A DNA stretch of 64,000 nucleotides. Source: Blastocatellia bacterium. GTDB lineage: Bacteria; Acidobacteriota; Blastocatellia; UBA7656. Within the stretch, counting starts at the first letter, position 1; the number at the start of each line of letters is the position of its first letter. A model generated the notes under the pieces. The model was not told where the DNA came from. It saw nothing but the letters and a program-made list of their open reading frames with translations, and ran no database searches. The position numbers were made by a program, and so were the translations under genes. The DNA is taken from assembly GCA_035275065.1 (NCBI GenBank), contig DATENM010000039.1, positions 62,001-126,000 on the forward strand, read 5' to 3'. This document shows, piece after piece, positions 35,515 to 44,332 of the stretch.

Positions 35515-36396
35515 TCAGAACGTGACGCTATCGAGATAGTGCAAAGTTTCGGGAATCGTTTGCCACACGGTCGGGGCTTCGTCCTCGACGATATACCAGC
35601 GGACGCCTTCCTGGCGCGCCGCTTTCAACACCTCTGGCCAGTTAATCTTGCCCTTGCCGAGCGGCCTGCCGTCTTCGTCTTTAAAGGTGCCCGAGTTGTT
35701 GCCGGCGACGTCGCCGCGAACATCCTTCAAGTGCAAAGAGGTGAAGCGCCCGGGGTACTTTCGCATGAGCTGCGCCGGGTCCTGTCCCGGAAACGCGACG
35801 TGCGCGGTGTCGAGTTGCATGCTGACATAGCGCGGGTCCGTTTTCGTCATCAGCAGGTCGAACAAGGTTCCCTGGCCGCCCGGGTCGGGGACGAATTCAT
35901 AGCCGTGCAGGTGATAGAAAAACTTCAGGCCGTTTGCCGCCAGTTTGCTGCCCGCCTGGTTGAAGACGTTGATGGCGTCCAGACAGTCTTGCCGCGTCAA
36001 CGGCGACTTGATCCACGGCACCCCGACATAGCCGACGCCGAGAACCTTGGCATCGGCGATGATCGCGTCCGTATGGTCGCGCACCGCGTCATAGCCGACG
36101 TGCATGCTGACGGCTTTGAGCCCCGCTTTATCAAGTTCGGCGCGGAACTGTTTCGCGGTCATGCCGTAATAGCCGGCCAGCTCGACGTTCGTGAAGCCAA
36201 GCTCGCGCACGCGCTTCAAGGTGCCGGGCACGTCTTTCTTGAAATCGTTGCGAAAGCTCCAGAGCTGTACCGCGAGCGCGCCTTTGAATGACTTGCCGGC
36301 GGGCTCGGCCGCTTGCGCCGGCGGCTGGTTGAGCAGCAGGCCGGCCAGAAAGATGAGCGTCAGAACTTGTATTCTCTTCACAGTGATTCCTCTCAT
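35515..36396 (-). CDS. Secreted sugar phosphate isomerase/epimerase-like TIM barrel
   Basis: A 293-residue protein of the xylose-isomerase-like TIM-barrel superfamily (COG1082) with a signal peptide (IQVLTLIFLAGLLLNQPPAQA). Core segments: LAVQLWSFR, LGFTNVELAGYYG, YHLHGYEFVPD, VSMQLDTAHVAF, FTSLHLKD and WYIVEDEAP, with the metal-binding Glu, Asp, His and Glu in place. The start overlaps the stop of the DUF6807 gene (ATGA); a GTG five codons later is possible. It is the last gene of a four-gene operon. Relatives beside Gfo/Idh/MocA proteins take part in sugar oxidation-epimerisation or keto-sugar pathways. Confidence 0.85.
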   Translation of the reverse strand: MRGITVKRIQVLTLIFLAGLLLNQPPAQAAEPAGKSFKGALAVQLWSFRNDFKKDVPGTLKRVRELGFTNVELAGYYGMTAKQFRAELDKAGLKAVSMHVGYDAVRDHTDAIIADAKVLGVGYVGVPWIKSPLTRQDCLDAINVFNQAGSKLAANGLKFFYHLHGYEFVPDPGGQGTLFDLLMTKTDPRYVSMQLDTAHVAFPGQDPAQLMRKYPGRFTSLHLKDVRGDVAGNNSGTFKDEDGRPLGKGKINWPEVLKAARQEGVRWYIVEDEAPTVWQTIPETLHYLDSVTF

Positions 36397-37466
36397 TGCA
36401 CTTCGCCGATGAAGCTGCGGTAGCGCGATTCCAGGTTGTCGGCGTTGGTCTTGCCCGACAGGATCAAGAGGCGATAGCGAAAGGTCGCCGACTGTCGCGG
36501 CTCCAGCGTGAAGTTCAACTTCTCTTTGCCGTTGCTGAAGACTTCCTGGCCGAGCGGGTTGGCGGCAAACAGTCCGTAGCCGCGCGCGTGCCAGTAGGTC
36601 GGGTAGCCGGGATTGCGCGGGTGATCGAGTATCGCAAGCGTCACGTCTTCCGCACCGATCCGCCCCGCAAGCATCGCCCACTTGCCGCGCGTTCCCCACA
36701 CCGCATCGCCCGTCTTGCCTTCGCTGCTCTGGTAGCGGCCCGTGACGCCTGTGTTATCCATCTTCGCCACCGCGGTCGCCTTGCCGCTGGCGTCGGTGTA
36801 AACCTCCGGCTGATTCGATGGCTGCTCTAATTGACGGGCGACGCGAATGCCCAGCACGCCTTCTTTGTTATCGTGAAAGACGACGCGCTCCGCAAGCGCC
36901 GTCAACCGCGTGATGCGATCTATGGCGCGCAGGTTCGGCCCGGCGTGAAAGACAAACGTCGTCTCTTCGCGCAGTAAGGCGCGGCCATCGGGCGTCAGCC
37001 ACTCGGTCTCGACTTCAAGCTCGCCGCGATCTTTGCCGCTCGCGACGCGCTTGATGCGCAGGTGGCGGATGGTGCCGTACTTTTGGCGCTCGGCGGGCTT
37101 GATGGCCTCCGAGTTATTCCAGAAGTCGAGCCCGTTGACATCGCCATAGTTGAACCAGACGCCGACCTGATGCGGGTGGTCAATGCGCTCGCCCGTGCGC
37201 GGCTCAAGCGGGTAGCCGCGCGTGACCGTGGCGCCCTGCGCCGTCCGTAGCGGAAACAACACAGGCTTCTTGATCGTCTCCGGCCAGATGTAAGCGGTGA
37301 ACGGCTTGCCGTCTACGAACACGTCAACGCGCCGCGCCGCTTCGTTTGGGACGACCTGCACGCCCGCTTGAACCGGCGGCGTCCGCGTGCTTGCGCTTAC
37401 ACATCCCATCGCCAGCATCACGAGCAAGCCGAGCGTGCGCCCACAGGCCACGTGCCATCTGAGCAT
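36393..37466 (-). CDS. DUF6807 (PmoA-like) lipoprotein
   Basis: A 357-residue exported protein with a probable lipoprotein signal (LLVMLAMGC). Family features: PLRTAQGATVTRGYPLEP, then RIDHPHQVGVWFNYGDVNG with conserved histidines, and near the end AILDHPRNPGYPTYWHARGYG. This family is often annotated PmoA after a loose match to methane oxygenase, but it has no relation to methane oxidation; it accompanies sugar oxidoreductases. GGAGAGGG before the ATG supports the start. It lies 20 bases after the Gfo/Idh/MocA gene and overlaps the TIM-barrel gene, so the three surely act together. Confidence 0.82.
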   Translation of the reverse strand: MLRWHVACGRTLGLLVMLAMGCVSASTRTPPVQAGVQVVPNEAARRVDVFVDGKPFTAYIWPETIKKPVLFPLRTAQGATVTRGYPLEPRTGERIDHPHQVGVWFNYGDVNGLDFWNNSEAIKPAERQKYGTIRHLRIKRVASGKDRGELEVETEWLTPDGRALLREETTFVFHAGPNLRAIDRITRLTALAERVVFHDNKEGVLGIRVARQLEQPSNQPEVYTDASGKATAVAKMDNTGVTGRYQSSEGKTGDAVWGTRGKWAMLAGRIGAEDVTLAILDHPRNPGYPTYWHARGYGLFAANPLGQEVFSNGKEKLNFTLEPRQSATFRYRLLILSGKTNADNLESRYRSFIGEVQ

Positions 37467-37486
37467 GACTTTAGCCCTCTCCTTCC

Positions 37487-38851
37487 CTAGTTCGTCACTA
37501 TCTCTTGCTTCGCTTCATCGAAGGTCACGCGCTTGCCGGTCTGCAAGGCCGCAATCGTCATGCAGAGCGCCACCGAGTGATTGTAAGCCGCATGGATGTC
37601 GGCGTTCGGCTGCTTGCGCGAGCGGATGCACTCCATCCAGTTGCGCATGTGCGCGAGCGTCGCCGTATCGACGCCCGTGTTGGCGCCGGTCTCGGCCTTC
37701 TCCGTGCTATCCACAAGCGACATCTTCGGCAGTTGATACGCCTCTTTGCCCATCGCCTTGGCATAGCCTTCTTCAAGACCGCCTTCAGGGCCGACCTTGT
37801 TGGTGTCGAGGTTCAGGCTGCCGCCGTTCGAGAAGTAAATCTCTTTCGTGCCGCCGGCGCTGTTGGTCTGCCGCGACGAGTAGGTGACCTGAAAGCCTTT
37901 GCCGCCACGGGCCGCGTCGCCGTAATCGAAGACCGCCGTCATCGTGTCGAAGTTCTTGCGCCCATCGCGCCACAGGTAGATGCCGCCGTTGGCGACCACG
38001 CTGGTCGGGTGATTGTAGCCTGTGAACCAGTGAACCGTGTCAATCTGGTGAACCATCCACTGATCGGGTATCCCTGAGGAGTAAGGCCAGAACAAGCGGA
38101 ACTCAAGATACTTGCGCGCATCGAACGCCTCGGACGGGCGGTTGATGAGGAAGCGCTTCCAGTCGGTGTCCTGCTCTTTGAGCATCGGCACAAGCTGCGG
38201 TCTGCGCCAGCGCCCCGGCTGGTTGACGTTCCAGGTCATCTCGGCCATGACGATATCGCCGAACTTGCCGGAGCGGATGAAGTCGTTGGCGCGCATGTAG
38301 CTTGGCGTCGAGCGCCGCTGCGTGCCGACCTGGACGATCTGTTTTGAGCCGGTCACCAGCTTGAGCGCGTTGCGCGCGTCGGTCATGGTGTTGGCGAAAG
38401 GCTTTTCGACGTAAACATCTTTGCCGGCGCGCACCGCTTCCATGCAATGGACGGCGTGTTGAAAGTCGGCGGTGGCGATGATGACCGCATCGATGTTCTT
38501 CATCGCGTAAAGCTCTTCGGTGTTGCGCGCCTTGGCCAGTTGCTCGCCGCTCATCGGCGCTTTCAACTTATCCGCCCTTTGCGAAACGAAGGCGGCGCCC
38601 TCTTCGCGCCGCTTGTTCCAGAGATCGCAGACGGCGACCGGCTCGAAATTCAACTCGCCGGCGAGGCTGAGAAAAGCCGGGATCAGCGCGTCGCGGGCGC
38701 GGTCGCCGGGCCCGACAAAGGCGACGCGGATGCGGTCATTGGCTCCGAGAATCCTCGCATAGCTCGCCGCGCGCGAGCCGATGGCCAGCCCCGCCGCGCC
38801 CGCCGCCGTGGTCTTGATGAACGTCCTTCGTGAGTGGTCATTCGTTGTCAT
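37487..38851 (-). CDS. Tat-exported Gfo/Idh/MocA family oxidoreductase
   Basis: An NAD(P)-dependent sugar oxidoreductase. The twin-arginine signal SRRTFIKTTAAGAAGLAIG shows export of a folded, cofactor-loaded enzyme. The Rossmann fold begins IRVAFVGPGDRARD, and the conserved EKP is in VYVEKPFANT. The C-terminal alpha/beta domain includes FRLFWPYSSGIPDQW and HQIDTVHWFTG. At 454 residues it is the usual size for the exported branch. GGAGG six bases upstream supports the ATG at 38851. It is read between a hexuronate-type transporter and the DUF6807 gene. Confidence 0.9.
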   Translation of the reverse strand: MTTNDHSRRTFIKTTAAGAAGLAIGSRAASYARILGANDRIRVAFVGPGDRARDALIPAFLSLAGELNFEPVAVCDLWNKRREEGAAFVSQRADKLKAPMSGEQLAKARNTEELYAMKNIDAVIIATADFQHAVHCMEAVRAGKDVYVEKPFANTMTDARNALKLVTGSKQIVQVGTQRRSTPSYMRANDFIRSGKFGDIVMAEMTWNVNQPGRWRRPQLVPMLKEQDTDWKRFLINRPSEAFDARKYLEFRLFWPYSSGIPDQWMVHQIDTVHWFTGYNHPTSVVANGGIYLWRDGRKNFDTMTAVFDYGDAARGGKGFQVTYSSRQTNSAGGTKEIYFSNGGSLNLDTNKVGPEGGLEEGYAKAMGKEAYQLPKMSLVDSTEKAETGANTGVDTATLAHMRNWMECIRSRKQPNADIHAAYNHSVALCMTIAALQTGKRVTFDEAKQEIVTN

Positions 38852-38890
38852 CGTCTTCCTCCATTCCACGCCGCGTCGCGGCGGTTGAGT

Positions 38891-40474
38891 TTAGCCAGAC
38901 GTTTCATCGCCTGGAATCTTCGAGAAGATATTGCCCATGATGATGCCGATCACCATGCCGATCAGCGCGCCGGCGGCCATGTAGATTAATAATGCCTCGC
39001 CCTGCTTGAGGTTCTTTAATAGCTCGCGCCCGGGTTGTTGCGCAAGCAGACCGAGGCACCAGCCGGCGAACGAGCCGATGACCAGCCCGACGAATCCGAA
39101 GCCGACGAGCGCGCCGACCGACAACCGCCTGGGCGCGGCCAGCTCGGCTTCGTCCATCTGCCGCACTCGCGGGACCAGCAGGTGCATAATGGCCAGCGCC
39201 ACTAAATAGGCCGGGCCGACGGCAAAGAAGATCAACATATAGTTGCCGCCGGTGCGGTCAAGAATATAGCCGGTCGCTACGGCCATGGTCACGCCGCCCA
39301 TCGCGCCGGCCATGCCGCCGATGCCGACAACCGAGCCGACGGCGTGGCGCGGGAAGGCGTCCGAAGCCGTCGTGTAGATGTTCGCGGACCACCCTTGATG
39401 CGCGGCGGCGGCCAGCCCGAACAGGCCAACCGCCAGCCACAGGTTGTTGACGCCGGGCATCAGCATGATCGGCAAAACGGCCACGGCGCAGATCAGCATC
39501 GCGGTCTTGCGCGCCCGGTTGATCGTCCAGCCGCGCTTGATGAACGCCGACGACAGCCAGCCGCCGCCGATGCTGCCGATGTCGGCGATTAAATAAATGG
39601 CGATCAGCGGCAGCCCGACCGTTGACAGATCAAGCCCGTGCTTTTGCCTGAGAAAATTCGGTATCCAGTAGAGGTAGAACCACCAGACCGGATCGGTCAG
39701 GTACTTGCCGATGGCGAATGCGGCCATTTGCCTGTGCGGAATCAGTTGCGCCCATGAGAGCCGTGCGGTGGGCGGCTCCGGCGGGTCACTGCGTATGTAA
39801 GCCAATTCACTTTGCGATAATCGCGGGTGCGCTTCCGGCTTGCGATAGTTCGGCAGCCAGAACAGCAGCCAGAGGAAGCCGAGCGCGCCGGTCAGGACAA
39901 AAGCCCACTGCCAGCCCCAGTGAATGGCGATCCACGGCACAGTGAGCGGCGCGATGACCGCGCCGACGTTGGTGCCGGCGTTAAAGATGCCGGTCGTCAA
40001 GGCGCGCTCTTTTTTGGGGAACCATTCGGCAACCGTTTTGATGGCCGCCGGAAAGTTTGCCGCTTCGCCGAGGCCGAGTGCCGCGCGGGCGACCCCGAAG
40101 CCAAAGGCCGAGCGCGCCAGTGACGTTGCCATGCCGGCCAGGCTCCAGACCGTGATGGCCAGGGCGTAGCCAACCTTGCTGCCGAACTTATCGATCAATC
40201 GCCCAGAGGCCAGCAGGCCGAGCGCATACGCCCCATTAAAAGCCGCGACGATGTTGCCGTAATCGATCTCGCTCCAGCCGATGGCGGCTTGCAGGTCTTT
40301 GGCGAGGATGCCGATCACCTGACGGTCAACATAATTAATCGTCGTCGCGAAAAACAGCAGCCCGCAGATCATCCAGCGATACTGCCCCGTGCGCGGAGCG
40401 ACCTCCGCGGCGACGGTTGACGGGGTCGCGGCGACCGCCGTCCGTTCATCGCCGGGTCTTGGAGATGACGACAT
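38891..40474 (-). CDS. MFS transporter, ACS family (hexuronate/ExuT-like)
   Basis: A 12-helix major facilitator. The segment TTINYVDRQVIGILAKDLQ, then RLIDKFGSKVGYALAITVW between helices 2 and 3, and ALGLGEAANFPAAIKTVAEW are hallmarks of the anion:cation symporter group that takes up galacturonate and glucuronate. At 527 residues it is longer than ExuT (about 430) owing to a loop (240-260) and two extra hydrophobic segments at the C-terminus (475-520). AGGAG before the ATG supports the start. It heads the four-gene minus-strand operon and is divergent from the second sugar operon, with a palindrome at 40551 in the shared leader. Confidence 0.85.
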   Translation of the reverse strand: MSSSPRPGDERTAVAATPSTVAAEVAPRTGQYRWMICGLLFFATTINYVDRQVIGILAKDLQAAIGWSEIDYGNIVAAFNGAYALGLLASGRLIDKFGSKVGYALAITVWSLAGMATSLARSAFGFGVARAALGLGEAANFPAAIKTVAEWFPKKERALTTGIFNAGTNVGAVIAPLTVPWIAIHWGWQWAFVLTGALGFLWLLFWLPNYRKPEAHPRLSQSELAYIRSDPPEPPTARLSWAQLIPHRQMAAFAIGKYLTDPVWWFYLYWIPNFLRQKHGLDLSTVGLPLIAIYLIADIGSIGGGWLSSAFIKRGWTINRARKTAMLICAVAVLPIMLMPGVNNLWLAVGLFGLAAAAHQGWSANIYTTASDAFPRHAVGSVVGIGGMAGAMGGVTMAVATGYILDRTGGNYMLIFFAVGPAYLVALAIMHLLVPRVRQMDEAELAAPRRLSVGALVGFGFVGLVIGSFAGWCLGLLAQQPGRELLKNLKQGEALLIYMAAGALIGMVIGIIMGNIFSKIPGDETSG

Positions 40475-40550
40475 GAAAATGTCTCCTGTTCATTGGGTCG
40501 TCGGCAGCGTTACAACCGAGGGCCGACGATCATCTGTCTCCTGATGCGAT

Positions 40551-40571
40551 TGCCGGTACATTCTACCGGCA
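40551..40571. promoter_or_regulatory. Palindrome in the shared control region, possible operator
   Basis: TGCCGGTA and TACCGGCA are perfect 8-bp inverted halves around CATTC. It lies 77 bases upstream of the ExuT-like gene, in the region shared with the divergent MFS-GH88 operon. The size and symmetry fit a dimeric repressor site (GntR or LacI type), though a simple hairpin is equally possible. No regulator gene is present in this island. Confidence 0.4.
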
Positions 40572-40603
40572 GACGCGGTCAGTTCCAATGCCGCGCCGCG
40601 TTG

Positions 40604-40744
40604 TTCAGTTCTGCGAAACAGGGATGAAAGAAAAACACAGAGACACAGAGACACAGAGGAACACAGAGAAGTCTCCGTGCCTCTGTGTCTCTGTGTCTCT
40701 GTGTTTAATTTCCCCTTCTCAACCCTGAGAATTGAATGGCCCTG
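40604..40744. repeat. MITE-like palindromic element, family 1, full-length copy D
   Basis: The left end TTCAGTTCTGCGAAACAGGG and following GATGAAAGAAAAACACAG match the minus-strand right flank of copy A. The core arms are AGACACAG units on the left and CTCTGTGT units on the right with a TCTCCGTG turn. The right end reads, on the minus strand, CAGGGCCATTCAATTCT, matching the terminal repeat of copy A at 15 of 17 positions. It sits between two divergent sugar-transport operons. Confidence 0.85.
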
Positions 40745-40820
40745 CCGCGCGCCTTGCATTTCTCGCCAGGGACAAGTATCAAGCCATGCTGATGTGACCA
40801 GGGCTAGAGATTGACCGAAT

Positions 40821-42041
40821 ATGGTTGAACGACCACGCGCTTCGCAAATTCAAGTCGCGGCGACCTCGTTTCTGGCGCTCTTTGCCGTCGTCGGCATCGC
40901 GCTCTATGGGCTGCCGCTCTACTACGATTATTGGGAGAAGGAATTCGGCTGGTCGCGCGCCTTCATCACTTCGGCTAACGCGCTCAGCAAAGTCGTGGTC
41001 GCGGTCTGCTTCGGTTTCTTCGCCGGCTGGGTGATTGACCGTTTCGGGCCGCGCCGCTTGATGATCGTCGGCGTCTTGATTGCCGGCGGCGCGCTCATTG
41101 GCTTGAGCGCGGTCTCTGTGTCGGCGCTGTGGCTTTTTTATGTGGCTTATCTCTTCAACGCCGCGGGCTATGTCAGCGCCGGGCCGCCGCCCAATCAAGT
41201 GCTGCTGGCGCGCTGGTTCGACAAAGGGCGTGGCAAGGCGATGGGCTTCGCCTACCTGGGCATTGGCGTCGGCGGCGCGGTCGTGCCGCAGTTGTCGCGC
41301 TGGCTGAGCGAAAGCTATGGCTGGCGTGTGTCGCTGCGCCTGCTGGGCGGGCTGATGATCGTGCTGACCTTGCCGATGGTCTGGTTGATTAAAGAAGCGC
41401 CGCCGACAACCACGGCGCAACAGCGCGAGCCGCTTGCACCGATGCGCGAGATTTTTCGCCGCCCGGCATTTTACCTGCTCGCCTTCGCCAGTCTTTGCTC
41501 GATTGGCGCGGTCGGCGGCACCAATCAACATCTCAAGCTCTATCTCACGCGCGACCTGAATTATTCGCAGAGCGATGCGGCGACCTTCATCTCGCTCGTC
41601 TTGACCTTCAGCATCGCCGGGCGCTTGTTGATGGGATGGCTGGCCGATCATCTGCCGAAGAAGGCCGTGATGCTGTTGATCTATCTTTTGGTAGCGGCGG
41701 CCATCCCGCTGCTCTTCCTTGCCGCATCGCCCGCGGCCCTGTACGTCTTCGCGGCGGTCTTCGGCTTAGGCTTAGGCGGCGAGTATCTGATCATTCCGTT
41801 GATCGCGGCTGAATTATTCAGCGTCAAAATTCTGGGGCGGCTGATGGGCGTTCTGGTGACCGCCGATGGCGTCGCCGAAGCGCTGGTGCCGTTTCTGATC
41901 GGCCACCTGCACGACCGCACGGGGAACTATTATGCGGGGTTCGTCACCTTGATCGTTATCGCCTTGCTCGGCGCGCTGGCGGTTGTCTGGCTGCCGCAAA
42001 ACGGCCGTGTGGCCACCTCTCAAGCGGGAGTCGCGGGATGA
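40821..42041 (+). CDS. MFS transporter (OFA/monocarboxylate-like)
   Basis: A 406-residue, 12-helix carrier. [19 protein letters not shown] is the loop 2-3 signature, and the run [23 protein letters not shown] resembles the oxalate:formate antiporter/monocarboxylate group. Loop 8-9 has [13 protein letters not shown]. No strong Shine-Dalgarno is present. The stop overlaps the start of the flavin oxidoreductase by four bases (ATGA), so it opens a five-gene operon. Its neighbours suggest it carries a carboxylate derived from uronates, but the substrate is inferred only. Confidence 0.85.
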   Translation: MVERPRASQIQVAATSFLALFAVVGIALYGLPLYYDYWEKEFGWSRAFITSANALSKVVVAVCFGFFAGWVIDRFGPRRLMIVGVLIAGGALIGLSAVSVSALWLFYVAYLFNAAGYVSAGPPPNQVLLARWFDKGRGKAMGFAYLGIGVGGAVVPQLSRWLSESYGWRVSLRLLGGLMIVLTLPMVWLIKEAPPTTTAQQREPLAPMREIFRRPAFYLLAFASLCSIGAVGGTNQHLKLYLTRDLNYSQSDAATFISLVLTFSIAGRLLMGWLADHLPKKAVMLLIYLLVAAAIPLLFLAASPAALYVFAAVFGLGLGGEYLIIPLIAAELFSVKILGRLMGVLVTADGVAEALVPFLIGHLHDRTGNYYAGFVTLIVIALLGALAVVWLPQNGRVATSQAGVAG

Positions 42042-43525
42042 GCAAACATCACTTCTTGCACGTCGGCAGCGTCCGCGATGTCCATCGCTTCCGACTTCAC
42101 TTGCAGGAGCGCGGCATCGATATTCCCTGCGACGAGTCGTTGCTTGCGGCGGGCGAATCGCCGCTGGCGCAACCGCTCGCATTCGATGACGTGAAGATCG
42201 GCAACCGCTTCGCCATTCACCCGATGGAAGGGTGGGACGGCACGGCGGACGGCATGCCGAGCGAGCTGACGACGCGCCGCTGGCAGCATTTCGGGCGCAG
42301 CGGCGCGAAGCTCATCTGGGGCGGCGAAGCGGTTGCCGTGCGCCACGATGGCCGCGCCAATCCGAATCAACTGCTCATCGGCAAGGCGACGCGCGATGGC
42401 CTGGCGCGCCTGCGCGAAGCGCTGGTCACGGCGCACCATCAGGCGACCGGCTCGACCGATGGTCTGCTAGTCGGCTTGCAACTGACGCATTCGGGTCGCT
42501 ACAGCCGGCCCAACCGTAAAGAGCGAGCCGAGCCGCGCATTCTCTATCACCACCCGCTGCTCGATCAGCGGCTTGGCCTTGACGCCGATTACCCGCTGCT
42601 CACCGACAGTGAGGTGCGCGAGATCATCGCGGCCTTTCACGCGGCGGCGCGCATGGCTTACGAGATCGGCTTTGATTTCGTAGATGTCAAGCACTGCCAC
42701 GGCTACCTGGGGCATGAGTTCTTGAGCGCCCACACGCGCGATGGCGACTATGGCGGCAGCTTTGAAAACCGCACGCGCTTTTTGCGCGAAGTCGTCGCAG
42801 GCATTCGCAGTCTTGCGCCGGGCTTGCGCCTCGGCGTGCGGCTCTCGGCCTTTGATTCGATCCCGTATCGTCGGCAAACCGCCGGCTCAAAGGAGGAGCC
42901 TGCCGGCGCGGGCGTGCCGGAATCGTTTGAATCGCTGCTGCCTTACCGCTGGGGTTTCGGAGTCAATGTTACAAACCCGGTTGAGCCTGACCTGACAGAA
43001 GTCATCGAGTTCCTGACGCTGCTGGATGGTCTTGGAATCCGGCTGATCAACCTCACAGCCGGTTCGCCTTATTACAGCCCGCACCTCCAGCGCCCGGCCC
43101 TCTTTCCGCCATCGGATGGCTACCAGCCGCCGGAAGACCCGCTCATCGGCGTCGCCCGGCAGATGGCGATGACACGCCATTTGAAGCAGCGATTCCCGCG
43201 CCTGCTGTTCGTCGGAACGGCTTACTCCTACTTGCAAGACTTCCTGCCCAACGTGGCGCAAGCGGCGATGCGCGAAGGCTGGGCCGATGCGGTAGGGCTG
43301 GGGCGCATGGTGCTGGCTTATCCCGAACTACCGCTGGACGTGTTGCAGGGTCGCCCGCTCGACCGCAAGCGACTGTGCCGCACCTTCAGCGACTGCACGA
43401 CTGCGCCGCGCAATGGGCTGCCTTCGGGCTGCTACCCGCTGGATGATTTTTATAAGCAGACCGGGGCCGCCGCGCAGCTCAAACAGATTAAGCGACGCCA
43501 GCGCGGCGGCGCGGCGGAGGGTTAA
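42038..43525 (+). CDS. NADH:flavin oxidoreductase (old yellow enzyme family)
   Basis: An FMN TIM-barrel oxidoreductase of 495 residues. Family blocks: [11 protein letters not shown] (58-68), [30 protein letters not shown] (214-230), DYGGSFENR (237-245) and [15 protein letters not shown]. In most family members the substrate-binding pair is H-x-x-H or H-x-x-N just before GYL; here it reads K218-H-C-H221, so the first His is Lys. The C-terminal [23 protein letters not shown] has cysteines but no clear 4Fe-4S motif or second FAD/NAD domain. Its place between the carrier and the SDR in a GH88 operon suggests reduction of an unsaturated or keto sugar acid. Confidence 0.85.
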   Translation: MSKHHFLHVGSVRDVHRFRLHLQERGIDIPCDESLLAAGESPLAQPLAFDDVKIGNRFAIHPMEGWDGTADGMPSELTTRRWQHFGRSGAKLIWGGEAVAVRHDGRANPNQLLIGKATRDGLARLREALVTAHHQATGSTDGLLVGLQLTHSGRYSRPNRKERAEPRILYHHPLLDQRLGLDADYPLLTDSEVREIIAAFHAAARMAYEIGFDFVDVKHCHGYLGHEFLSAHTRDGDYGGSFENRTRFLREVVAGIRSLAPGLRLGVRLSAFDSIPYRRQTAGSKEEPAGAGVPESFESLLPYRWGFGVNVTNPVEPDLTEVIEFLTLLDGLGIRLINLTAGSPYYSPHLQRPALFPPSDGYQPPEDPLIGVARQMAMTRHLKQRFPRLLFVGTAYSYLQDFLPNVAQAAMREGWADAVGLGRMVLAYPELPLDVLQGRPLDRKRLCRTFSDCTTAPRNGLPSGCYPLDDFYKQTGAAAQLKQIKRRQRGGAAEG

Positions 43526-43528
43526 AGC

Positions 43529-44323
43529 TTGAACGATCACCGGCCAGTTGCTTTTATTACCGGGGCGAGTCGCGGCATCGGGCGCGGCATCGCTCTCGCG
43601 CTTGCCGGCTGCGGCTACGACATCGCCGGCGGCTCACGCGTCGTTGATCCGCAGGCGGCGGCAAGCGCCATCTTTGCAGTCAAACAACAGGTCGAATCAG
43701 CGGGCGCGCGGTTCTTGCCCGTAGAAGGCGATGTCGCCAATCTCGAAGCTCATGAAGGGATGCTGAGCGCGGTGATCGCTCACTTCGGTCGCATCGATCT
43801 GCTGGTCAACAACGCCGGCGTCGCGCCCGAACCACGACTCGACGTGCTAGAGACAACGCCGGCGAGTTTTGATCGCCTGCTGTCTACGAACCTGCGCGGG
43901 CCGTTCTTTCTGACGCAGCGTGTCGCCGCGCAGATGATCGCTCAGGTCAAGGCCGCGCCCGCCGTCAAACCGAAGATCGTCTTCATCACGTCGGTGTCGG
44001 CTTATATGTCGTCGCCTTCGCGCGCCGAGTACTGCCTGTCCAAGTCGGCGTTGAGCATGGCGGCGGCGATCTTTGCCGACCGGCTCGCGGAGCACGGCAT
44101 CAACGTCTACGAAGTGCGCCCCGGCATCATCAAGACCGACATGACCGCGCCGGTCGAAAGCAAGTATGACCGCTTGATCGAAGAGGGGCTGATCCCGCAA
44201 CAGCGATGGGGATTGCCGGAAGACGTAGGCCGCGCCGTCACGGCGCTTGTCACCGGCGGCTTTGAGTATTCGACCGGAACGGTCATCGAGGTGAGCGGCG
44301 GCATGAATATCCGCAGGCTTTGA
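43529..44323 (+). CDS. Short-chain dehydrogenase/reductase (FabG-like)
   Basis: A 264-residue NAD(P)-dependent SDR. TGASRGIGRGIALAL is the cofactor loop, NNAGVAP the structural motif, and the catalytic triad is Ser in ITSVSAY with Tyr and Lys in EYCLSKSAL. It starts with TTG; GGAGGG seven bases upstream supports this rare start, four bases after the oxidoreductase stop. The GPFFLTQRVAAQMI and VRPGIIKTDMTAPV segments are ordinary. It is sold in databases as 3-ketoacyl-ACP reductase, but the operon points to a keto-sugar or keto-acid reductase. Confidence 0.88.
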   Translation: MNDHRPVAFITGASRGIGRGIALALAGCGYDIAGGSRVVDPQAAASAIFAVKQQVESAGARFLPVEGDVANLEAHEGMLSAVIAHFGRIDLLVNNAGVAPEPRLDVLETTPASFDRLLSTNLRGPFFLTQRVAAQMIAQVKAAPAVKPKIVFITSVSAYMSSPSRAEYCLSKSALSMAAAIFADRLAEHGINVYEVRPGIIKTDMTAPVESKYDRLIEEGLIPQQRWGLPEDVGRAVTALVTGGFEYSTGTVIEVSGGMNIRRL

Positions 44324-44332
44324 GAACAGCCA

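Noticed and set aside
36393..37466. Methane monooxygenase subunit (PmoA)
   Set aside because: The PmoA label is a known misleading name for the DUF6807 family; the protein is a soluble lipoprotein without the membrane helices of particulate methane monooxygenase.
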